This document shows, in pieces, positions 21,153 through 29,908 of a stretch of DNA of 64,000 nucleotides (positions are counted from its first letter, which is position 1; the number at the start of each line of letters is the position of its first letter). The DNA is taken from contig NC_134569.1 in NCBI RefSeq assembly GCF_050947875.1, positions 263,573,100-263,637,099 on the forward strand. The letters run 5' to 3'. This DNA is from Dermacentor variabilis (taxonomy: Eukaryota; Arthropoda; Arachnida; Ixodida; Ixodidae). The notes beneath the pieces are model-generated. The model was not told the DNA's origin, searched no databases, and saw nothing but the letters and a program-made list of their open reading frames with translations. Both the position numbers and the translations under genes were made by a program.

Positions 21153-21760
21153 CGTCCGGGAGAATCCGAGGTTCCGAGCGGTCGAATCGTATGTAAGGCG
21201 TACAGTACTTCTGAACACAGCGCTGAGGGAACAACAAGAAGCTAGTTGGCACAGACTGGGGAGAAGTTCTTTACTAACACATTGTTTTGAAGTGAGAAGG
21301 AAGACAATGCTAGCTTCATTTTCTAGGGACAACGTCAGTGCACCCTTCCAAATACTCGACGAGGCTTTTTAGCTGCGGATCTGCTCGTTGCTGTTCAGCG
21401 CAGTCTTCCGCGATTATTATTACAAGAAAGGCATCGTCTTCCACGCCTTCCTGGCGGTGGCGGGTCAATGGGGGCGCATGACAGGCAATCGGCATCAGAG
21501 TGTTTTCGTCCGCACTTGTAGGTTACAGTAATGTCGAATTCTGGTATTCTGAGGTTCCACCGCACCAGCCGTCCTGAAGGGTTCTTTATATTTGCTAGCA
21601 AACACAACGCGTCATAGTCGCTGATGACATAGAATGGCCTGCCATAGAGGTAAGAGCGAAATTTTGTTGTAGCCCAAACGACGGCAAGGCATTTCTTTTC
21701 GGTCGTAGAACATTTGCCTTCCACTTTTTACAGCGACCACCTAGCGTAAGCTCTCACCCG
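21153..21760 (-). pseudogene. Element A: RNase H and integrase N-terminus
   Basis: Frame 21724-21395 carries [38 protein letters not shown] and [14 protein letters not shown], the end of a gypsy RNase H (the usual TDHHAL has become SDYDAL). The zinc-binding region of integrase follows toward 21153. Several frame changes occur. Confidence 0.75.
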
Positions 21761-21989
21761 CTTAAGTCCGTCTTTCCTCTGGTCTAGGGCGGCACTGATG
21801 CCTAGGCTACTGGCGTCAGTGTGGATATTCGTATCGGCGTTCTCGTCGAAGTGCGCCAGTACCGGTGCCAACTGCATGCGTCGTTTGAGCTCTGGAAATG
21901 CGTCGGCCTGCGGCGTTTTCCCCTTGAACTCGACATCATACTTAGATGTGTCAGCGGCTCAGCGATGCGTGAAAAGTCCTTGAAAAAGC

Positions 21990-22974
21990 GCTGGTATTAA
22001 GCACACATGCCAATGAATCGACGCACTGCCTTCTTGTTGATGGGATGGTGGAGGATCGCGATGGCAGCTGTCTTCTGCCATTCGGGGCGGACGCCAGATT
22101 TGCTCAAGACGTGGCCTAGGAACAGAAGCTCATCGTAAGCGACGCGACACTTTTTTGGCTTCAGAGTGAGCCCTGATGACTTGATGGCCTCTAGTACTGT
22201 CGCACTCCGTCTGAGGTGTTTGTCGAAATTTGCGGCGAAGGCGATTACATCATCCAAGTAAACAAGACAGGTCTTCCACTCTAATCCTGCTAAAACCATA
22301 TGCCTCACGGGCTAGAATGTTGCAAGTGCCGAGCACAGTCCAAATGGCATAACCTTGAACTCACAGAGGCCGTCTCCCATGATGAACGCGGTCTTTTCGC
22401 GATCTTACTCGTTGACTTCTATTTGCCAGTAGCCAGACTTGAGGAATATTGATGAGAAGTAAATGCGTCGTCTATTCTTGGGAGGGGCTATACGTCCTCC
22501 TTAGTGATTTTGTTCAGTCGACAATAATCGACGCAGAAACGCAGGGTTCCGTCCTTTTTCTGTGCCAAGACTACCGGAGATGCACACGCGTTTTTCGACA
22601 GCTGGATGATGTCGTTGCGCGCAGTATTTTGTCGACTTGTCATAAAGCTTTACGTTCTCTCGTCGAACTTCGGTAAGGGCTCTGACGGAGTAGTCGGGGG
22701 CTCTCTTCTGTTATGCGATACTTTGGGACTGCTGTTTGCCGTATCCTGGATGACGTCGAAAAGCAGTCTTTGTATCGTCGGAGCAGACTGCTGAACTGTT
22801 GCTGTCAAATCAAGGGGAGCCTTGGATTTATGTCGAAGTCTGGGTCGGGAACTGCGGTCGTCACTGCAGATGCGGCGAAACCTAGCGGACAAACGCATCG
22901 CTGGTGTCCAGAATTTACTCAATGTATGCGATCGTCGTGCTTGTTGATGTACTTGAACTGCTGGCTGAAGTTTG
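21990..22974 (-). pseudogene. Element A: reverse transcriptase
   Basis: Frame 22308-21997 contains GLEWKTCLVYLDDVIAFAAN, with the YLDD active site intact, then FLGHVLSKSGVRPEW and KKAVRRFIGMCA. The N-terminal RT half lies in broken frames up to about 22600 (GDGLCEFKVMPFG- and FCVDYCRLNK-equivalent residues). Farther right is the PR-RT linker, interrupted at 22974 by the CR1 fragment. Stops and frameshifts are frequent. Confidence 0.78.
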
Positions 22975-24370
22975 TTTTATTTTTATTTTACTTAGGAAAC
23001 ACCTTACCGGCCCTGTCGGACATTGAGTAAGGGGGGAATATAACAAAGAACTGTGAAGTACAATGGAAACAACTAAACAATAAACCTAAGACAACTGTGC
23101 AATGGCTGAACTAAAAAATAGAACAAAGCACAGCATGTTCAAGCATAGCAGACATATAAGAGGAAGGAAATTCTGTAAAAGGCAGGCACAGGCATTGACG
23201 AAATATTTTACGATAAGTTATCCAGACGATATCGGGAAGATCATTCCAGTGGTATATGGCACTTGGTACAGCCGATAAATTGAAAGCATTGGTTTTACCG
23301 AAAATGCACATGAAGCTAAAATGATTATGTCATCTTGAGGACGTACGGACGGGGGTTTCGAGGGGTAATATGCATGGCTTATCGGAATATAAATATTTGT
23401 GAAATAGAGCAAAGCAACCTTGCGGCGGATGTGTAGGGGCTGGAAAGAAATCTTGAACTTGATCTGCGTTATACTTGACTTTCGATCGAAATACCGAGTT
23501 ATATATCGGGAACCTCTGTCCTGGATGCATTCGAGCATGGTTATTAAATATTCTTGGTGTGGTGGCCATACAACGGATGCAAATTCTAATTGCGGGCGTA
23601 CGAACGTCAGGTATGCTAATATACAAACGTCAGCAGATGGATTTTGCAAGTTGGGCAGCATCAGAAAGCCAAGGGTTTTAGATGCAGTTCCACAAATTAT
23701 AGTGATATGCGAAGACCAAGAAAGGTTACCAGTGAGGTTTACACCAAAGTATTTGTAAGTAGTGGTACGGACAGATTCGTTTTACTTATGGTGTATGTGA
23801 ATATGGAGCTAGTGCGTTTGCGGGAGAACGATATATTATTACATTTGGAAGGGCTAAGAGACAATTTCCATATGTTACACCAGTCGGTAATGATGTGAAG
23901 GTCATGCTGCAAGGCGGTATGATCGTTAAAGGAATTAATCGGTCGGTAAACAACGCAATCGTCGGCAAACAGTCGTATGCAAGAGGAAACGTTCGAACGT
24001 AGGTCGTTAATAAACATTACGAAAAGCACAGGCCCCAACACACTCCTCTGTGGTGCACCAGACGTGACCTCAGTGATAGAAGAAAGACAATCGTTAACAA
24101 CGGCAAATTGGCGACGACGCGATAAAATGTTTCTAAGCCAAGAAAGGGTTAGCGAGTCGATACCTAGATGAGATATTTTAGAAATGAGCCAGCAATGGGC
24201 AACGCGATCGAGTGCTTTTGAGATATCCAGGAAAATGGCAGCTATTTGGGGACTGTTCATACTGCTGTGTAGATCGGTGGTCAACTCCAGTAACTGTGTT
24301 TCACAAGTTAGACCTTTCCTGAAGCCATGCTGTTTGTTAAAGAAAGGAACACCATAGCTGCAGAAACGGC
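22975..24370 (-). mobile_element. CR1/L2-like fragment, 5'-truncated
   Basis: Frame 24284-23739 has AAIFLDISKALDRVAH, SLTLSWLRNILSRRRQF, PQRSVLGPVLFVMFINDL and RLFADDCVVYRP (FADD intact), and frame 23661-23218 has the C-terminal end (VRPQLEFASVVWPPHQEYL). The 3' end at 22975 is an A/T tail (AAAATAAAAATAAAA on the minus strand), preceded by the CCCCC-type 3' UTR block. It lacks ORF1, endonuclease and the start of RT. It is inserted in the PR-RT linker of element A, whose sequence resumes near 24371. Confidence 0.85.
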
Positions 24371-25110
24371 ATGGTCAGCAACACTCGTTTTTCCTCCGTT
24401 CACTCCAGCGATCCCTCTTGCGACGGAAATTTCACGGTCGAGCAGTAGACGTTGGTCACTCTCTATAACGCCTTCTACGTCTGCAGGTCTTTTGGCGCCC
24501 ACAGAAGTGACAATGCTGCAGCGGGGTGGATTGCCGACTTGGTCTTTGAGTACACTCAAGCCGTAATGACAACCACAGGTCTCCGGCGGTATCGCTTGAT
24601 CTTGCGACAGCTTTAACGACTTCTATTTGAGGTCGATGATTGCGCCGTGTTGGTTCAGGAAGTGCACACCGAGAATGGCGTCTCGTGAACCCTGTTGGAG
24701 AATAACGCAGGTGCCAGGTAAGATTCCAGTCGGCGTTATTAGATGTCCTCCAGCTGTCCGGATTTGAGTGCCTTCCCATGCAGTCTTAACTTTATTCAAC
24801 TGGGTAACAAGAGGTCCACTCATTACAGAGTGATCGGCCCCTGTGCCTCCTAAGGCGGTGACTGCATGGCCACGGAGAAGCACGTCGAGGTCGGCGATTC
24901 TTTGCCTTGCGTTGCATTTAGGACTCATCGTTGGATCGCGGCTGCTTCGCGTTGATGTGTGACTGGTAAATCGCAGCATCAGGTCCTTGGTCGGTGCATT
25001 CTGTGTTTCCAGGCTTCGTCGGAATGACAGCGTCTCGTTATGTCGTCGGGATAGTCTCTTCGGCAGCTGAGGATCTTCGTAGTTCGGCGAGCGGCAACCT
25101 ACCTCCATCG
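24371..25110 (-). pseudogene. Element A: protease region
   Basis: Frame 25108-24623 contains LDVLLRGHAVTALGGTGADHSVMSGP and, after a gap, TAGGHLITPTGI and DAILGVHFLNQHGAIIDL. This is a retroviral-type aspartic protease in which the catalytic Asp of DTGA has become Gly (GTGA). The flap and ILG(V/M) blocks are preserved. The linker to RT follows at 24620-24371. Confidence 0.78.
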
Positions 25111-26570
25111 GCTGCTGCTTTCAGTTTTCCGGATATGGGCTCGCAGAGTGGTCCCGGGCAGGGCCAGTGTAGCGACAGGTAGCGTCCTGGTGAGGGCGAA
25201 TGGGATGATCGTCGAGGGCTCCATTGAGTGGTGGCGTGGCAGTCGGCGATCTCACGTGGGCGTTCCCCTTCCCGAGGGCGCTGTGCTTGACTGTGGACCC
25301 TCGCATTCCCTAGTCGCGGTATGGGTATCGGTGGTATACATGGCCGGCTTCTGCGCAATGGAAGCAGAGCGGAGGGTGGTCGGGCGCGCACCAAATATCC
25401 GTTTAATTTGCGTAGCTGCGCTGGGCGACGGGCGGGCATTCTCGCGGCGGCGGACGACGGCACTGCGGCGTTAAATGGCGCTGGTGCGGTCGCGGAGTAG
25501 GACCTCGATGGCGGGCGACGGTGGCGTATGTCATCGCTTCCGGCTGGCGCTGCGGTGATTGTGGTGGCACCTCAGGAACTTCAAGCGGTCGCTGAAGCTC
25601 TTCTTTGACAATTTCGGCGATTGAGGCCACTTGAGGCTGCGACCTTGGGTACAACATCTGGCGTTCTTGCTGTACGACCGCTCTGATACCGCCCTTATGG
25701 TCGGTGGCCAGTGAGTGAACTCCGGCGTAGATTGTAGAGTTTGTGCGGCGGTTGAATAGCCGGTTCCGCATTTAGAGTGTCTTCTCGATGCTGGTGGCCT
25801 CGCGAAGAAACTCGTCGACGGTCTTCGTATCATTACGCCGTGGGTTTTGTATCATTCCGCCGAAAAGTTATTCCTGCACACTACGCATGAGTAGGCGGAC
25901 TTTCTTATCCTCGGACATTTCTGGTTCGGCATGGCGGAATAAACGGCACATTTATTCCGTAAATATGGCAACGTTCTCGTCCAGTAGCTGCACTCCGGCT
26001 TCGAATTGAACTTCGGCCCTTTCTTTCCGCACGATACTCATGAGGTCCCCATGAAGCTACTTCGGAACACCTCCCACACTGTAAGGCTGGATTCCCGGTT
26101 TCAAGTTTGAAGTTTATTTATTTGTCCTGCCTGCTTACAGGAACAGGAGCAGAGGCTAAAGGCTATGCAGCCTGACCAAATGCCTGGCAAAGTTTTCAAA
26201 GCATGTCCTCGCGGCATCTTCCAAGGAGAAGTACACATGGCACAGCTTTTCTTCACAGGTCCAGTTGTTGAAAACCGAGATCCTTCGAAGGTTTTGAGCC
26301 AGGTTTCCGGATCCTCCAACGAAGCTCCACGGTAGGCAGGGGGTTCCCTGTGTAGTTGAAGCACGATGGGGGACGCTGGCACTCTCATTGTGGTCGTCGA
26401 GCTGGCCGCGGTTGTCGTCGTCGTATCGGGCAGGAGTCCGTGCTCCGGCGGCAGTCCTTGCAGTCTGCGGCTAGCATGCTGGTCTTGGGCGACGTTGGTG
26501 TTGTCTTCGGGTTTCGGACTCGGATAGCGGCTGTGCGGGGGCGTTCAGTACATAAACGTAAAGCACCTTC
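25111..26570 (-). pseudogene. Element A: gag
   Basis: Broken minus-strand frames match the gag of element B: the N-terminus (frame 26582-26385 and 26388-26190, with ETWLKTFEGSRFS), the matrix/capsid part and a region rich in Pro and Arg. A single zinc knuckle near 25375-25320 reads CFHCAEAGHVYHRYPY, with the last Cys changed to Tyr. Numerous stops and frameshifts are present, and a small insertion interrupts it near 26105-26190. Confidence 0.72.
26105..26190. other. Small insertion in gag of element A
   Basis: Comparison with gag of element B (about 62180) shows roughly 85 extra bases here, beginning TTTGAAGTTTATTTATTTG and containing CAGGAACAGGAGCAGAGGC. The AT-rich start resembles the 3' tail of a CR1-like retroposon on the minus strand. 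The family is not identified. Confidence 0.5.
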
Positions 26571-26574
26571 ACCA
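26563..26574 (-). promoter_or_regulatory. Primer-binding site of element A
   Basis: GCACCTTCACCA lies two bases inside the 5' LTR of A. Written on this strand it resembles a tRNA 3' end ending ACCA. The same place in B (62565-62576) reads GCACCTCCACCA, and in E (43742-43753) GCACCTCCCCCA. The cognate tRNA is not identified. Confidence 0.6.
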
Positions 26575-26576
26575 GA

Positions 26577-26998
26577 TGTCACGTAGTAGTGACGGTGAAG
26601 AATGCAGCAAAACTGTGATTGACGAAACTATCGCTTTATTGGGCGAAATTGTGCCCTCAAAAGCAGGCTACACTCAAAGAACAACGATAGCGGCTAACAC
26701 AGTCGGCGCTCGTCGAAAATGTGATCAGCGCGTCAAGCGCGCCAGCTTTATTTACATCAGTTATCGAAGGTTCCAGAGTAATCACTGGGACCCGCGTGTC
26801 TTTCAGAAAGTTCTACACCATTGGCGTTGCACGATGAAATCAGATTAGACAAGGTTCGGTGACAACAGACAACGAATAGAACCATCGATAACTTTCGAGA
26901 AACTTCATATACATGCAAGCCCCTCCTGCAGTGTACGATAACATTTGTTAGGCGGTGAAACGCGGTCACCCGATGAAGATACACAAGTACACTTGTCA
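26577..26998 (-). repeat. Element A 5' LTR
   Basis: Direct repeat of 9284-9697, starting TGTCACGTAGTAGTGACGG and ending CACTTGTCA on the plus strand. It carries the promoter of A when read on the minus strand. Its right end abuts the RT/RNase H frame of element D. Confidence 0.85.
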
Positions 26999-27943
26999 GT
27001 ACACTCTACAGTGAAGTCATACTCCACGAATAGCAGACTCCAGCGGAGCACTCTGTTATTGATATGCTTAAAGGAAATAATGTACGAAAGTGGTTCGTCG
27101 TCAGTTTGCAAAGCGAAACGCTTCTCCAGAGGGACACGTGGAACTTATGGACGGCCCATAAAAGGGCCAGGCCTTCCCTTTCTATGGTGAAGTAGCGTCT
27201 CTCTGGGTAGCAGCCTCCGACTTGCGTATGCAACCTGGGTGTAAGACCCCGTCGTAACGTTGCAGTAGAACAGCTCCAAGTCTTTTTGATGAGGCGAGTG
27301 TGCGTAGTACAAAAGGCTGCTCTAAATCTGTGGACCGGAGAACTGGCTGCGCAGAAACCCAGTGTCGAATTTTATCTGAGGCTTCTTGATGGCGCGTCAT
27401 CCATGTGAGCTTCTTGGATGCCCGCTTGCCAGTCAGTTTTGTGAGGCGTGCTGACATTTCAGAATAATTTGACACAAAGTCTCGGAAATAACCGATAACG
27501 CCACGAACTGAGCTGATACCATTTTTAGTGGTGGGCTTCGTGGCGGCTTTTGTTCTCTCAAGTGCCTTCGTCTGTGGACGTAAGGCACCATAGCCTACAA
27601 TGTCCTAGAATCTTCCAAGTGAATCCAACTTTACTTTATGAGGTTTTGATGGTCAGGCCAGCGTTCTTGCTGAAAAAAACGTCCGAGAGTATGAACATGT
27701 TGCTCCCATGTCTCTATAGCAATTAGGAGATCGTCAAAATAGTGGTAAATATTGGATATGTCGTGCACTACCTTCCTCACCAGCTGTGTGAAGAAAGCTG
27801 GCGTGGTCTTAATGCCGAATTGCATAAATCGGAAGTGGTACAACCCCGATGCTCACTGGAAGGTTGTCAACTGTTTGCTCTCTGGTTGCATTGGTACCTG
27901 TCAATATCCTTTTGTCAAATGAAACTTTGAAAAGTAGCGACTG
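26999..27943 (-). pseudogene. Element D: reverse transcriptase and RNase H
   Basis: Frames on the minus strand give, in order, YHFRFMQFGIKTTPAFFTQ, then NIYHYFDDLLIAIETWEQH with the active-site FDD, then FSEMSARLTKLTGKR-like residues, LTWMTRHQEASDKIRHW, ASSKRLGAVLLQRYDG, REGLALLWAVHKFHV, and NNRVLRWSLLFVEYDFTVE. This is the RT palm, connection and RNase H of a gypsy element. Frame changes occur at about 27600, 27475 and 27230. Its start lies beyond PLE1 at 33427. Confidence 0.83.
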
Positions 27944-27984
27944 TTCACGAGGGTTGCAATGTGGGCTTGTTGGTAATGCATCTT

Positions 27985-28290
27985 CAAGGGGAGTATGGTA
28001 GCGCGATTCAAAGACGGGACAAAAGAAGACACAAAGGGACACACACAGCGCTAACTTCCAACACTGTTTATTATTGAAAACCAGGTCGTACTTATACACT
28101 CAGACAACATGAGTCACAGCCACGTGAACAGATTAACAATCAGAGCGATACATTTTGTGATATGTTAAGCCATGCGCAAAACTTTCAGTTCTTTTTTAGA
28201 GAGAGCCAATGATGGTTTGCTGATACATGAATCCCCTAGGGCATCAATCTGCTCGGCTTCTGTTATAAGTCTAGTGAGTTCGCACTTATT
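27985..28290. repeat. PLE1 left inverted repeat
   Basis: Reverse complement of 33117-33414 with scattered differences. Shared blocks include GATTCAAAGACGGGAC, TAACTTCCAACACTG and CGCACTTATT at the inner end. Just inside it two copies of the palindrome CATGTAGCTACATG occur (28291-28323). Confidence 0.9.
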
Positions 28291-28377
28291 CATGTAGCTA
28301 CATGAAGCATGTAGCTACATGAAGCAAGTTATCCCAATCATGTACTGGCATCAGTTGCAGAGGGAATACTTAGGCAA

Positions 28378-28754
28378 GTGCAGCAATCAGGGACTGCTGA
28401 ACGAGCGGAAGGAAATAGTCACCGAGAGAAAAAAACACTAACAGTGATACCTTATATCCACCGGTTGTCGCACAACCTAAAGAAAACTGTCCGCCGAGGT
28501 AACACTGATGTGGTTTTTTCAGCACCCAACAAACTAATCAGCCTGTGCAGGAAAACAAGACCAGAAAAGAAAGACAGGGCCCCTAGCTGTCAAGGTAAAC
28601 ACAGAAAGATGTTTAGAGAATATAAGACTTCAATTATATATCGTATACCCTTATCGGGTGGGAAGTGTTACGTCGGACAGTCGGGCAAATGCATTAATGA
28701 TAAACTGCGCGAACACAAAAATAAAGTCGACAAACTTGTATCAGATGGGTTTCT
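28378..28754 (+). pseudogene. PLE1 GIY-YIG endonuclease (truncated by element G)
   Basis: The frame runs through VIPYIHRLSHNLKKTVRRG and VVFSAPNKLISLCRK, the linker that joins RT to endonuclease in Penelope-like proteins. It then reads KTSIIYRIPLSGGKCYVGQSGKCINDKL. IYRIPL..G.CYVGQ is the GIY-YIG core as it occurs in this family, and the R of the following helix is replaced by K (NDKLREH). The frame is open but is cut at 28754 by the LTR of G, so the catalytic Glu and C-terminal zinc ligands are lost. Confidence 0.85.
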
Positions 28755-28925
28755 TGATGTATCGCCAACTTCATCGTCATCTTCATCGTGCCTTCATCGG
28801 CACTGCCATGGTCATCATGACACGTGAGCAGCGGAACACACGGACGCAGGCTGCAATAAAGCTGCGGTGCTTGCGGCGTTATGTATGATTGATGTCAGTG
28901 TTTTTAAGCCTAGTGCGACATATCA
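28755..28925 (+). repeat. Element G 5' LTR
   Basis: The copy has AATAAA at 28856 as a candidate poly(A) signal. It is followed one base later by TGGCGACGAGG (28927-28937), the likely primer-binding site. No clear TATA box is visible. Confidence 0.93.
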
Positions 28926-28971
28926 GTGGCGACGAGGCCTAGCGTCGCTAGGTGAGAAGACCCGCGTCAGC

Positions 28972-29908
28972 ATGAGTGCTGGACGGCCACCGGAACTTGC
29001 CGATGCAAAAGGTACGTGGCCTACGTATCGCGTTCGCCTGGAGGCATACTTTGAGGCTCATAGCATCGTGGACCCAACGAAGAAGCGAGCGCTGCTCATC
29101 GCTTCGCTCACGGACAGTGCCGTGCGTGTGGTGCAGGGCCGGTGTCAACCAAAAAAGATGAATGAACTGATCTATGAGGAAGTCGTCGGGTATCTATCTG
29201 GAAGGTCACTATGCTCCGGAGGTCAACGAGATCGCTGCAAGTTATGCTTTCTTCATGCGTTCGCAACAAGACGGGGAAGCTGCTCAGGACTTCATTGCGG
29301 ACATTCGACGCCTAGCTGAGAAGTGTAACTTCGGCACGTCATTGGAGCGCATGTCGAGGGATCGAATCGTTTGCGGAGTGCTGGATGAAGACGTTCGGCG
29401 CCATTTACTGACGCGACGGAAGCTCACCTTAGAAGAGGCTGAAGACTTTGCTGTCTCGGCACAGAGAGCTGTTGAAAATGCCAGGAGCATGAAGTCGGCG
29501 CACTCAGAAGTACATTTTGCCCGACAAAAGCGCCCTTCCTCGAAGCGACTTCCCAAGCCGGAACAACGCGACGTGTGTGGAAGGTGTGGAGAATCGCATG
29601 CTGAGGACGAGTGCAAACACCTTCGCGCGGTGTGCCACCGGTGTGGAAAACGAGGACATCTACGTCGGATGTGCCTGTCTAGCACAAATATTTACCGTCG
29701 GCAAGGATCTTATCGAGCAAGACAACGGCGCCAGGGTTCGTACGCCATGGCAGCCGGAGAGGACACAAGCTCGGACGACAACGACGCCTTGCACACGATT
29801 ACAGCGGTTCTCCATCACGCAGCCAGTATCCGCATAGGCCTATTTACAAGGACATCAGTTGGAATAACGTTCCGCTCACTATTTTGGTGGACACGGGGTC
29901 ACCTGTAA
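28972..29908 (+). pseudogene. Element G gag (one frameshift)
   Basis: The start codon at 28972 opens a frame with WPTYRVRLEAYFEAHSI and KKRALLIASLTDSAV, a Mag-type capsid. Near 29191-29200 a TATC-type 4-base unit is doubled, after which the conserved sequence continues in the next frame (EGHYAPEVNEIAASYAFF, DFIADIRRLAEKCNFG) to 29908. Two zinc knuckles follow: CGRCGESHAEDEC and CHRCGKRGHLRRMC. The pol frame then overlaps in the -1 direction relative to this second frame, as expected for gypsy translational frameshifting. The microduplication would end gag prematurely at 29319. Confidence 0.85.

Larger units (their letters stand above)
9284..26998 (-). mobile_element. Element A: Ty3/gypsy retrotransposon (minus), split by RTE and CR1 elements
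   Basis: Two direct LTRs of about 414-422 bases bound the element (9284-9697 and 26577-26998). Between them, minus-strand gag, protease, RT, RNase H and integrase segments occur in the ordinary gypsy order, interrupted by an RTE (10312-20206), an RTE tail (20722-21141), a CR1 fragment (22975-24370) and a small insert near 26105-26190. Without these the internal region would be about 6 kb. It is the same family as element B. A lies in the RNase H of element D. No clear target-site duplication was found. Confidence 0.85.
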
